A DNA stretch of 64,000 nucleotides from Panicum virgatum. Taxonomy: Eukaryota > Streptophyta > Magnoliopsida > Poales > Poaceae. Position 1 is the first letter of the stretch, and each line of letters opens with the position of its first letter. Made by a program: the position numbers and the translations under genes. Of the stretch, positions 1-17,068 are shown one piece after another. The stretch lies in the NCBI RefSeq assembly GCF_016808335.1, contig NC_053148.1, positions 13,199,433 to 13,263,432 on the forward strand, in the 5' to 3' direction. Under the pieces are notes generated by a model. The model was not told the origin of the DNA and did no database searches. It worked only from the letters and a program-made list of their open reading frames with translations.

Positions 1-803
1 ACGTAACATTAAAATCTTTGCCTTCTGTGCCATCTAAAAAAACTCAACCTGCTGGGGGTAAGACAGCCCCCCAGGTATTTGCTAAGAGAAGACTTTCTCA
101 CGTAGGTAGAGAAAACCCCCGAACCCCTGCCCCACCCTTACACAGTGGCACCGTAGCATGTAGATCAAATATTTAACAACACTAGGTAGATCTTGTATAT
201 TCAGAAAAAAACATTTTCCATCCTAATGTTCTAACCAAAGTTTACAACAACATTAAATCTTGAATCTTCGCAACAAATGCCGTATCTATACAGAAAGGTA
301 CACCTAGGTGACATAATGTATCTTTTATGGCTGTGGGCCATGCTCAGTACGCAGGTAGGTCACAATTCAAGCAGCATTTTAAGCCGCTTAAGGATCAGAT
401 GATATTTTTTGTTGGGATTCTATCTTATCTATTTGGATATCATGATGCTAGGAGCCAATAAAATAAGGGCCCCATTATTGCTAAAGGAAAGCAAGTATTC
501 CCTCTCACTCCATATTTTCTACCTGCAACGAACCAGTCTAACCTACCAATCCAACCCACACCTCTAGACATTTTTCTCAAAATGTCAGTCCAATCCAGAG
601 GGTTTTTTTTTGTGTATGGCACTGACGTGTAATTATCATTCATACTGCAGATGAGAAGCACTAGGAGTTCTTCAGACAGAAGCAAATGCTTAATAGGAAA
701 AAGAAAAGGCTGCACTGAAATAACAGGCCAAACAAACATGAAAAGAGTAATTTAAATATTACAGATAGAAATGGTAACTTTTTGCGGTAGAGTGCAAACT
801 TAC
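1..803. other. Intron of the cyclin-T gene running off the window; no gene seen
   Basis: This AT-rich stretch lies downstream, on the minus strand, of the exon at 804-1042. I looked for the next cyclin-box exon in the minus-strand translation and found nothing resembling it, so the remaining exons should lie left of base 1. A 99-codon open frame at 440-739 reads like intron sequence with no recognisable motif. Confidence 0.5.
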
Positions 804-1042
804 ACTTGAAGCCTCATTCCCAAATCCTGCAGAAAAACGCAGTACGTCTTGCGAAGATGAGACTCCTTCTTCAGATCAATGCCATCTTTCCTCGAAAGGG
901 AGTTTTCTTCTATTTCTTTTCTACTAAAATACCACGAATTACCAAGTTTGCCGCCTTCTGCATTTCTGCTATATGGGATTCTATATGGGCTATTCTCTAC
1001 AATTCCATGATGTGAAGAGTCACTTGTCTGCATGACATCCAT
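804..1042 (-). CDS. CYCT1: Cyclin-T, first coding exon (partial gene)
   Basis: Cyclin T is the regulatory partner of CDK9/CDKC in P-TEFb, which phosphorylates the RNA polymerase II C-terminal domain in the nucleus. The exon encodes 79 residues starting [13 protein letters not shown], then [12 protein letters not shown] and [11 protein letters not shown], the start of the first cyclin fold as in rice CYCT1 proteins. The coding start is the ATG whose A is at 1042. The transcript exon appears to begin at 1072, after a TTCTTCAG acceptor. It ends at 804 before GTAAGT, leaving two bases of a Val codon (phase 2), as expected for the family's V-P junction. The remaining cyclin box lies outside the window. 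No stop or frameshift is visible. The family is clear; the exact paralogue is not. Confidence 0.85.
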
Positions 1043-1142
1043 GTAGGATGTTCCTCTTCTCTGCTCTGCGGTCTGAAGAAGCAAAGAAGGTAGTTACAAT
1101 TTGCAAACTTAACAAGAACTAAGTACAATTGTTAGAACATAA

Positions 1143-1324
1143 CCCTGTTTTAAAAAACGTTTTAAAACTACGTTTAATCTTGATTAAACTCTAAACTTTG
1201 GCCTAGCATTGCGTTTAATCAGTGTCGTTTAATCACAAAAGACGTTTAATCTACGTTTAATCACAAAAAACTCTAAACCATAGGCTAGCGTTCACCTAGC
1301 GTCTAGCGTTTTTTTAAAACCTTG
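1143..1324. mobile_element. 182-bp hAT-like MITE with 8-bp target duplication
   Basis: The direct repeat gaacataa flanks the element exactly (1135-1142 and 1325-1332). The ends are imperfect inverted repeats: CCCTGTTTTAAAAAACG on the left, and CAAGGTTTTAAAAAAACG on the right when read on the minus strand. The interior holds four or more copies of CGTTTAATC and its variants, and CTAGCG-type motifs near the right end. An 8-bp duplication is the hallmark of hAT transposition, and there is no coding capacity. It lies in the presumed 5' UTR intron of the cyclin-T gene. Confidence 0.75.
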
Positions 1325-1918
1325 GAACATAATAAGAAGTGGCAAAGAGCTGAAAAAAAGAAAATCTCACACAGTTTACTATATGTTTTAAATGTCACAT
1401 GACTATGCAATTTATATAAACAACAAAAATATGGCACCAAAAGGATGATTAAAAATTGCTAAAAGCTAAAACAAGTTGAAAGGTCTATCCATGCATGTCC
1501 AATGAATTGCCAGTCATTCACAGAAGTTCAGTGATTCAACAAATTAGCAAATAAAGATGGTAACATCAAAATAACGATCTTTTTATTTGCATCAAATAAT
1601 TCCCATTAATGACATAATTGCATGCAAATAATTTTATAAAACTACACTACAGACCAGCTTATAAGTTGTTATTTGTGACTTATCCAACGTGTTTTTTCTC
1701 ACTGTAAGAACATGTGCAGAGCTGCTCTTCCTACTAGATACTTGCTATCATGTAAGCTTCAAGCTGCATATAAGAAAAATCCATTTCATCATATATCCAT
1801 GAGCAATCCACCAAACTAAATTGCACATTAAGCAGAATCTCTCAAAACTAAGAACCATAAAAGTGCCCATAATTACCTACAGTAAAATTAATTAGGGAGA
1901 TTCAGTTCTTTGAAAAAA

Positions 1919-2011
1919 TACCATTAAAAGATCGCCACTCCGTAAAATACCATAAAAAGTACAAACCGTTTCAGAATCTACCTTTCATGGGGCAGCTACC
2001 TTTTAATGGTA
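1919..2011. repeat. 12-bp perfect inverted repeat
   Basis: TACCATTAAAAG at 1919-1930 pairs exactly with CTTTTAATGGTA at 2000-2011 across a 69-base loop. The flanking bases extend the pairing imperfectly. It could be the core of an old MITE; no clear target duplication was found. Confidence 0.4.
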
Positions 2012-2219
2012 TTTACCGAAAGTGGTAATCTTGCAATGTTATGGAAGGAATTTTTCCAAATCATTTCGCCCTAACCTCGAAACACAGAAAAAAATTAAAA
2101 TTTTATCACGAAATTAGCCCCTAGTTGCGATTTTAGGTCCATCAAATTTCAGGGGCAGCGAAATCAGACTCCCGCAACCAGGAACCCTAATTACTCCAGC
2201 CAACCACGCAGCATAACTA

Positions 2220-2567
2220 ATCAAGGCTCCGCGCAGCACCCGATCTCTCGATGAACGAGTAAATCGTGCGACCCAGAACCGAAGAAACATTTCGACCGAA
2301 AGATAAGTGGAATGGGATCACATCGGATCATAACCTGAGATGTCGGTGTCGATACGAGCCCTCCTCGCGCAGGGGGGTTGCTGATGCGCGCGGCGAGGCA
2401 GGGCAAACGAACCGGGGTAAGCTTTGCCGGAGGGGCGTCGGCGGAGACGGTGGGCAGCGGCGGTAGAGGCGTGGGGCGTCGGCGGTGTCGGGTCGCGGGG
2501 GAGGCTGCGAGCCTGCGTGCGAGGCGAGGCTGAGCAGGGGCGCAACCCTAGCTAGCTTGGTTTTGCT
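2220..2567 (-). other. Probable 5' non-coding exon and promoter-proximal region of the cyclin-T gene
   Basis: GC content rises sharply here compared with the AT-rich intron to the left. On the minus strand a plausible donor (CATCTCAG followed by GTTATG, near 2338) would splice to the acceptor at 1073-1074. Open frames here are low-complexity and proline/arginine-rich, as expected of a GC-rich grass 5' UTR. The transcription start is inferred from position and composition. Confidence 0.35.
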
Positions 2568-3475
2568 TATGGGTGGGCACATTACCCGAAATCCGAACCC
2601 GAAAAACCCGAGCCCGAACCCGAAAAAACCCGAATCCTAATTCGGGTTCCAACCCACGGTACCCGAAATTATTACAGGTAATCCGGGTATTAGGTCACAG
2701 TACCCGAACTATCTGAAAAACCCGAACAACAGTCCAGCCCAAATATATCATTCATTCCAGCCCAGCCAAAATTACACCAAATACTAGCATATGCTTGTAG
2801 TTTCAGCCCACCAAGCCCACAATCTCATAGCTCCGCACGGCCCACCAAGACTAAAATGATATTTGCGTCAATCTCATGCCGAGTCCTCTTCTCTTCTCAT
2901 CGTCAAAATATCTTCCCTGCGAGTCATCTGTCCTCTCTCATCTCTCATCTGTCCTCTCTCCTCTCTAGATCTCTCTCTGGATCTCCGCACAACGAGCCAC
3001 CGAGTGGCCTACGAGGCTGTGATGGCGCGGCCTGCTGCGTTAGGCACCTGCGCCCCCCAGCCACCCGCTGCTGCGCCTACCGATTCCTCGCGCGCAACCC
3101 CACGCCGATCTGAGCATGGTTGATTCAAATCCATGGCGTCGTCAAGGCTCTCGACCACGGGACTGCAGGAGCAGGTCGAAGACGTGTGCTTGGGGAGCTC
3201 TGGAGGCTTTCCATCGGTGGGGAGGGGGCACCGTTGGATCTCGACGAAGCAGTACCCCGCCGGTCGCCGCCGACACCACGAGAGATCCGTGTTGTTGATG
3301 CGTTTCTCGGGTATTTCGGGTATACCCGAACCCGAACCCGAAATATCGGGTATTCCGAATTGTCGGGTTTCTATTTTCTCAGGTAATTTTCGGGTTCTGA
3401 TTTTTTAAACCCGAAATTTATAAAACCCGAATTACCCTACCTGAATTTTTCGGGCTACCCGATTGCCCGGCCATA
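2568..3475. mobile_element. 908-bp hAT-type element with 8-bp target duplication
   Basis: The element begins TATGGGTGGGCA and ends TGCCCGGCCATA, giving imperfect terminal inverted repeats (TATGGxxGGGCA). Both ends are flanked by the exact 8-bp duplication gttttgct (2560-2567 and 3476-3483). Subterminal regions are packed with ACCCGAA/TTCGGGT repeats in both orientations. The centre (about 2930-3290) is GC-rich with short open frames and no transposase, so it is non-autonomous. Placement between two divergent genes means it separates their promoters. Confidence 0.88.
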
Positions 3476-3483
3476 GTTTTGCT

Positions 3484-4035
3484 TGGCTGGTCTCGTCTTG
3501 TCAATGGGCTGCCCGGCGGGCCGGGCCTGGCAGGACTCCCAAATTGAACCGAAAACCTTTGAATACCCAACCCAGCCCAGGTTTAGCGTGGCGAAGTCTT
3601 GGAAATGGGACACCACACTCATAAAGTCATCAGGCAACTGAGCCCAGCCCGCCCAGGCCCAACTCATCCATCAAAGGCTCAAAGCCGTCGTCTCCGAGGA
3701 GCATCTTCCTCCACCCTGCCCCCCACCACCGCCACGGCCGCTCTCTCCTCCGTCCTCCCTCTCCGTCCGTCCATCGGCCGCGACCCGCGACAAAAAAAAA
3801 AATTGCCTGGAGCCTTTCCTTTTCGTGGATCCCTTCCACTTCCCCACGAGGCAACCAGCCAGCGCTAATTCCATTCCTTAATTGCCAATGGCGACCGCTT
3901 GGGCCAGTACGGCCTTGCCGCGGGCGCCTTGGGATAAACTCCGCGGCAAGGAAGGCACCCGGTGCCGCCTTAATAGCCTCTTCAGTCTTCCCCCCGTGGC
4001 AGCTCTGGTCCCGCGGGTTGTGGTAGGGCACCGCC
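3484..4035 (+). promoter_or_regulatory. Upstream and 5' leader region of the GH5 gene
   Basis: This 552-bp segment separates the hAT element from the GH5 start codon. It is GC-rich, with a CT-rich stretch around 3690-3770 of the kind common in grass 5' leaders. Upstream ATGs exist at 3882 and 3888, opening a frame that overlaps the GH5 start, but its product resembles nothing known. I could not identify a convincing TATA box. Confidence 0.4.
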
Positions 4036-11124
<7,089 letters not shown>

Positions 11125-12058
11125 CCATGCTGACCAAGCTTGTAATTTCCATCGAGCCCATCGTGGATCCTGCAACTAGGACGCGCCTGCCTATTGCTCA
11201 AAAATTTCAGTTATTCCCTAGCCGACGAGTAACCAATTCCATACAAGTAAAATTGATCATAAAATGGAGTCATTTCAGTGCTATTCCCATGAAAAAACTT
11301 CCAGCTAATACTCCTTTGGAGCTTGTTGTGGATCTTACCTGTTCTCATCACGATATGCAACTTCTGTTCAGGTGCTTCATCCCTGCTGAAGACGCCAAGC
11401 TTCCTTCTCCTGCTAGCACTTGGATGGGGAACTTGCCTCACCATCATGCCAAGATAACCTGGAACATCCTGGAGGACATGCCAGGGGCACTCTTGTCCCG
11501 CTGCCGTTTTGCCATGTCCCTTCTCCTCCCTGCGTTCACGTCAGCAGGCAAGATATTCATTTGTGTACAGGGTGCCGACGATAGAATTGTTCTTTTTTCC
11601 CGACGCACTTTGGTTGTTGTAATTGCCAATCGAGCAGAGCACCATTGTTCAGTACAGTACAGTTCAGGATGGAGACAGTCGCGTTGGGCCTCTCAGAAAG
11701 AACAACGGCTGCGGCTGTTAGCGAACTGGCGCGGTGTCGTTATGGGTGCCGGATGATCCACCTGGGTTGGACCTAGCGAGTGCGTGTGGGTGGTCTGAGG
11801 CGGACGGCTGGACCGGGTCTCGGAGCCTTGCTTTTTCTCACTCTGTTCGGCAGCTCCAGCAGCCTTCAGCCCAACAGTATTTTCCTCTCACACCGCTCCA
11901 GCATCAGCTTCCAGCCACCAGCCAGCCAACAGTATTTTTCTTTCACACCACTCTAGCCACCAGCTTCAGCCCAGCGAATAGTCTCTACCTGCGGTCTCCG
12001 CATGCTGCCGCAACTGCAAATGTCAGCTGATAGTTGCGTTGGTCTGGGAAAATCTTTT
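11125..12058. other. 3' flank of the GH5 gene; no gene
   Basis: This holds the presumed 3' UTR and downstream sequence. An open frame at 11127-11756 continues just after the GH5 stop but shows no family resemblance and is probably untranslated. Within it, two imperfect copies of a CCAACAGTATTTT...CACACC unit lie at 11871-11900 and 11927-11955, surrounded by CAGC-rich sequence like decayed MITE ends. Confidence 0.4.
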
Positions 12059-12860
12059 CCCTACTGGCCTCCGTCATGATACGCTGTCACATCAAGATCG
12101 AAGCCATGCTTAATAGGAAAAAAAAATCTCGAATACACGGGCAGCGTATCATTGTATTAAGATGAAGGAGAAATTGGTACAATGTTCGGTTAGAACCCAG
12201 ATGGAACGGATTTCAGATGGACACAAGCCGGAAAGCTGGCCGAACACAACTCGAAAGAAAAACTCCAATATGAACTACTCACATTCCACACAACATAAAC
12301 GATTGGCTCTAAGCGTAGCCCTCGGTCAATGTTCCATCCCACGGAGGAATAGCTGTTGCTCTTGTTCCTAAACATCGGAAATAAGTCCTGCAGTGCGTCC
12401 ACGTGGTTCGGCGGAGGTTCGCGAAAGAAATTCTCCCCTACTGGCCTACGTCATGATACATTGTCACATCAAGATCGAAGCCATGCTTAATAGGAAAAAA
12501 AATTCTCGAATACGCGGGCAGCGTATCATTGTATTAAGACGAAGGAGAAATTGGTACAGTGTTCGGTTAGAACCCAGATGGAACAGACTTCAGATGGACA
12601 CAAGCCGACAAGCCGACTGAACACAACCCGGCTTGCCGAATGAACACAACCCAGCAAGCCGACTGAACACAACCCGAAAGAAAAACTCCAACATGAACTA
12701 CTCACATTCCACACAAACCTAAACGACTGGCTCTAAGCGTAGCCCTCAGTCAACGCTCTATCCCACGGAGGAAGAGCTGTTGCTCTTGTTCCTAAACATC
12801 GGAAATAAGTCCTGTAGTGCGTCCACGTGGTTCGGCGGAGGTTCGCGAAAGAAATTCTCC
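12059..12860. repeat. Tandem duplication of about 0.4 kb containing a LINE 3' end
   Basis: Copy 1 (about 12059-12435) and copy 2 (about 12436-12860) both start CCCTACTGGCC and end GCGAAAGAAATTCT. Copy 2 is about 48 bp longer because a short unit (AAGCCGACTGAACACAACCC) is repeated three times near 12603-12673. Read on the minus strand, each copy holds the end of a LINE ORF1, its 3' UTR and the motif AATACAATGATACGC...CGTATTCGAGA, characteristic of grass L1 3' ends. The duplication therefore post-dates or accompanied the insertion. Confidence 0.7.
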
Positions 12861-14844
12861 ACCGCTTGCTCCGCCGTAGCCGCCAAGGGCAGAGGCGTGC
12901 CAACCTTACCGAGTCGGCGCATTAGGAGCACCGCCCCTCGCTTTGCCAGCTTGATGGCCGAGAGAGGGTCCAAAGCTTGTCGATGGCTTCGCCTGAGACC
13001 ATCTGCCTCAGACGAAGATGAGGCAGCTGAGGAGGCGCGTCGACGAGGACAGGGTCAACTCGACGGCGACATGGCGGCTTGTCCAGAAGAGGCGACGGAA
13101 TATTCTTCGTCACTTTGCTGATGAAGTCCTTCAATGCCGCGGAATTGCCGTCCTCTGACGCCCCGACCGTGCCGGGTGCATCCTCAGAAGCCGGCACCAC
13201 AATCTCAGCCGAGGGTGGCACCTCCACAGCCGGCACCACCTCGGCCGATGGTGGCATCTCCACAGGCGGTACCTCCACAGGCGGCATGGGTGTGGCAACC
13301 CCAGAGTGCCTCAGCAGACCACCAGAGAGTGATGGGCTCTCCTGGGAAACATTCGCTGCCGAAGCTCGATCTCGGAACTCCTGAGACCGGAAGGTGGCCA
13401 CGAACAGCTCGGGGAAGGCAGGCCCAAGGGTGAAGTCGTCCTCATCGATGCGAAACACAGCCATGATCGCCGACTTGGCCGCAGCCAAAGCAACCACGAC
13501 CAAGGCATCGGTGGCGGAGAGCGTGAGGTTGAAGCCACCGTCAACAGCAGCAGTCGTCGGCAACGGCCGATCGTCTGAGACCGGAGGGCGATCACGACCA
13601 TGCCCAAACCCAGCAGGAGTGACACGACCGTCCAACCGAGGCTGGCCAGAGCAAAGTGGTGGATGACGAGGCCGCAAGCAATCCTTGGCATGGTGCCGAA
13701 GGCCGTGGCAACGCAGGCACCGCGAAGGCTGACGACAAGAAGCAATCCGATGCTTGAAGGAAAGGCAGTTCAAGCATCGTCCATCGAGCTCCTTGGGGAA
13801 GCATCGCCGCGGCGGCGCTCCCGGCCGATGAGGCCGCTCCCGATAGTCCCAAGAATGCGCGCGCCGCTGCTCAACTCGTTGCCAGCCGTCAGGGTCAACA
13901 CGAGGAGGGCAATGCGCATCATGACCCCGGACACGGCTCGGGGCAGCCCGACCAGCCCCATGAGGGTGGTCGTGCCGCCGGAGACCGACGACTAGCTCCA
14001 TCGTTCTGCGCCGGCGGTTGCAGCGCCTGGAACGCTTGTTCGTCCAGGGTGGTGGAGAGGGTAGCCGGCGGCCCCGCCGACGAGGACGCTTGCGGTGCCC
14101 ACCCTCGCCCCATGGAGGCAGCACTACGATGGAGCGGAGGGTGGGTGCCGGAGCCGGCGCGTCGATCTGCGCCGCCGCCAGGGATGAGGCAGGGGTGGTC
14201 ACCCTCGGTTGCCGCAACAGGATGTCGCGGTAGGACGGGGAGCCGTCATCGTCGGAGAGGGGTGGGGTGTCGTCTCTCCATCGGAGCTGCTTCCCCCGAC
14301 GCATCGAGCGACCTGGGAAGAAGGGGGGCGCTGCCGGCGAGAGGGCGGAGGAGCTGGTCGGCGTCGTCGTGGCGGGCCTCGCCGGAGGGGCAGACGCATC
14401 CCCTGCGGAGGCGGGCGCGGTCGAGGTGCAGACAGCCGGATCGGGGCGCTGCTGGGTCGCAGCGGCCAGATCAGGCGCCTCCTGGGCCAGATCGGGCGCC
14501 TCCCGGGCCGGATCGGGCGCCTCCCGGATCGGCCGGCCGTGTGGCAGCTGCTGCGAAGGAGCAGAGGCCGTGGATCGAAGCGGGGAGGCGAACTCCAGCG
14601 GCGCGGCAGCCGCCGGTAGCGTGGCGGCCTCCGGTTCCGACGGCGGCTACTCAGAGGGAAGCTCCATGGGAGCACCATTTCCGACGGCATCCGCGAGCTG
14701 GCTGCCGCCCGTGGCGAAGGGAGGTGGAGGGCTGGGTAGGTCGGGGGAGGAGGAGGAGGAGCTGGGGGAAGGGGACGAGGACGAGGAGGGGGCCGCCGGC
14801 GCCGGGGTGGCGGGCGGCGGCGGCGGCAGTGGTGGCGGCGCCAC
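12758..14844 (-). pseudogene. L1-type LINE ORF1 (zinc-knuckle protein), decayed
   Basis: The main minus-strand frame (12922-14304) encodes an Arg/Pro-rich protein with two CCHC zinc knuckles in tandem: CLNCLSFKHRIASC and CLRCHGLRHHAKDC, both CX2CX4HX4C. This is the nucleic-acid-binding layout of grass L1 ORF1 proteins. A frameshift near 12960 leads into the typical C-terminal block (KRGAVLLMRRLG ... HVDALQDLFP, ending 12758). The N-terminal part is spread over two other frames (ATG candidates at 14844 and 14690), so at least two more shifts are present. No ORF2 is found: the 3' UTR follows ORF1 directly, so the copy is internally deleted or belongs to an ORF1-only non-autonomous group. Confidence 0.72.
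14464..14526. repeat. 21-bp tandem repeat, three copies
   Basis: The unit GGCCAGATCGGGCGCCTCCCG occurs three times in register (14464, 14485, 14506) with two or fewer differences per copy. The period equals seven codons, so it would add heptapeptides to the N-terminal part of the LINE ORF1 region. Confidence 0.75.
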
Positions 14845-14850
14845 CAGTTT

Positions 14851-15573
14851 GCCCTAACGGGCCGCTCGGCCCGAGCTCAGCGCAGACATGTCCCGGGCAG
14901 GGGTATGTTATTGCCTTGGGAAGTTGAGAAGACCAATAAAACTTGCGTGTGCCAAGAAATTGTAGGGAAAAAAAGAACGGTGCATGGTTCTCTTTCTGTT
15001 CGTGCACGGACGCAGCGCACCCACAGCAGTCAGCGGGAGGCACCGTGGTGATACCAAAAAGAAAGACGATCAAGAACAACGAGCCGTGCGGAGATCTCGC
15101 TTTTGACCTCCACGGATGGTATCCGAACCCTGCGATTTTTTGTCAGGATTGTGCGCGTGTTTGCACTGGCGGAGTGTCGTTGGGGTCACAGAAGACTATG
15201 GCTCCCGTTGCCACGTAAATTTTTCATTAGTTAAACAGTTAATTTAATACTGTTTATTGATTTAGCCGCTCAATTAATAAAGGCCGGTCCTCTGATTGTT
15301 TGATCAGACTCCGCCACTGCGTGTTTGGAACTTTGGATGGGAGCCTCTGGAAGTCCACCAGAATTCCAGTTTCCAGCCACGCTATATTATTAGCTGGTAC
15401 ATACACCCTAGATAAGCTCAAGTGGAAATGGACGAAGCCGTTGGAGGTGTTGATCATATTTGCTCGTCACTGATCGTACGACGAGCTAGTGTTCGTGAGC
15501 CCGGTTCGCTAAAAACCAGTTTCAATGTGAGCTTGATTAGAAATTTCATAAGCATTAAATAGCATACATATTA
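14851..15573. other. No gene seen
   Basis: Intergenic sequence between the LINE remnant and the TIR element. The left part may be the LINE 5' UTR; the right part is AT-rich. The open frames at 14943-15218 and 15254-15457 have no recognisable motifs. Confidence 0.4.
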
Positions 15574-16431
15574 GGGCATCTACAATGGTTAGATGGCTGT
15601 TGTATGTGTGTGTCTAGAATACTACATGCAGACGACAGAATAGACAACATGTACAATGATCTGTCTGTGTGGCTGTCTGCTAGCTATTTATTACATGCCT
15701 AGGCACATGAAACATGGTAATCAAACATGTGAAATGAATCTTTGTGTATTTTGTGGCATACATGAAACAATAATTTGTGTATGGAAATAAATAGTACAAT
15801 CCTACCAACATGATTTTCTTTGCAATTTGTACCTTTTATAAGGACTATTTTGTGAAATATAAACATGGACTATAATGTAAGAATGGAAAATATCTGTGTC
15901 AACCGGTCTCTCGTCTCTCTCATCTCTCTCTGTCTCTCTCCTGTGCGGCAGAGCTCTGCACTATCTTCTCTCTCGATCTCTCTCCTGTGCCCCGGCGCAT
16001 CTCAGCATGGATCCACCCGACACGCGCACATATCTCCTTCCGGTGCCAACTCCTGCGCCGGATACGCCCGACGCGGTGCCTTCCCACCGGTCTGTTCCGC
16101 CCGGCCGCGCCCGGCGCCACCTCCACATGGTCGGATCCGCCCGCGTGGCGCCTTCCCGGCGGCCTGCTCCACCTGGCGCGCCGCATCGTTGCCCGCCGGG
16201 GGGGCTCTGTCGGGCCACACCAGCCGGCCGCCGCGCCACCTTCCTACCCGCCGGGAGCTACGTCGATTCGGCCCCCTCGCCGCTCGCGACGGGCCGGCGG
16301 TATGCCCTGGAGCACGAGCCGGAGCCGTTGTCTCACGAGACGACGGCACTACCCGGTTCAGCAGTTAATTAGCTTTGATAATCGCGATTAATCGTACATA
16401 GTCGAGACATTAATTGTCATTGCACATGCCC
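15574..16431. mobile_element. 858-bp TIR element with TTA target duplication and GC-rich core
   Basis: The left end GGGCATCTACAATGG and the right end (minus strand) GGGCATGTGCAATGA form terminal inverted repeats, each flanked by TTA in the same orientation (15571-15573 and 16432-16434). A 3-bp TTA/TAA duplication with GG...CC termini points to the PIF/Harbinger superfamily. The flanks are AT-rich. The centre (about 15900-16370) is a sharp GC-rich island with overlapping open frames (for example 15896-16372) that match no family I know and could be captured host sequence. Confidence 0.65.
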
Positions 16432-16434
16432 TTA

Positions 16435-17068
16435 GTAATTTTGCTGACTTAACAATATCATTATATGGAGAGATTAGAGAAGTTTCATCCTTAAAAATCC
16501 AGCTAGCACAGTTACAAAGTACTTTTAATCGTTGTGTAATGATGAAATTATGCACTGAAACTTATCTAATTAATAATGACAAACTAAATTCCCAAGGCAA
16601 CCAGGGCACCCCATCGCACTGCACCACTTCACCCTTAGATGCAGTCCGTGTGCACGGCCACACATCAGGGGCCTATCTCATCTGATTAGGATGCTCATGA
16701 GCTTACGCTTTGTGAATGGTTTGCGTGCGTTTCCCCCCATCCGCAGCCGCCGGCGGCCAAGAGTCCAACGCCCTGCCCATGCTCGGGTACGGGTGCGCAA
16801 CCTACTCCGGACACCTGGTCGGGTCACGGACGCCAAAACCCCGGTGCCCAACGCCCCGAACCCATCGATCCTGACGTGCGATCCCGCCTGCTCGCCGCCG
16901 CCCAGGCACCACCAGACCAGACGCCACGACCGCACCACCATGTCCTCCTCAGTCCTCCCTCCGCCGCCCACTCCACGGCCCTGACTCGAGCCGTTTATAT
17001 GCACCTACGCGCCCCGCACGCCAGCGACTCCGTCCAAGAAGCGCACCCCGCCCATCCACCCCTGCCAC
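16435..17068 (+). promoter_or_regulatory. Upstream region of the ATL gene with a TATA-like box
   Basis: The left half is AT-rich intergenic DNA; GC content rises from about 16730. The TATA-like motif TTTATAT at 16994-17000 lies about 70 nt before the ATG at 17069, a normal spacing for a short leader. No other element is assigned. Confidence 0.45.

Noticed and set aside
11127..11756. 209-codon plus-strand frame right after the GH5 stop
   Set aside because: No domain, no homology I recognise, and its position fits the GH5 3' UTR.
14049..14927. 292-codon plus-strand frame opposite the LINE ORF1 region
   Set aside because: Low-complexity antisense of GC-rich tandem repeats; the minus strand carries zinc knuckles and L1 motifs.
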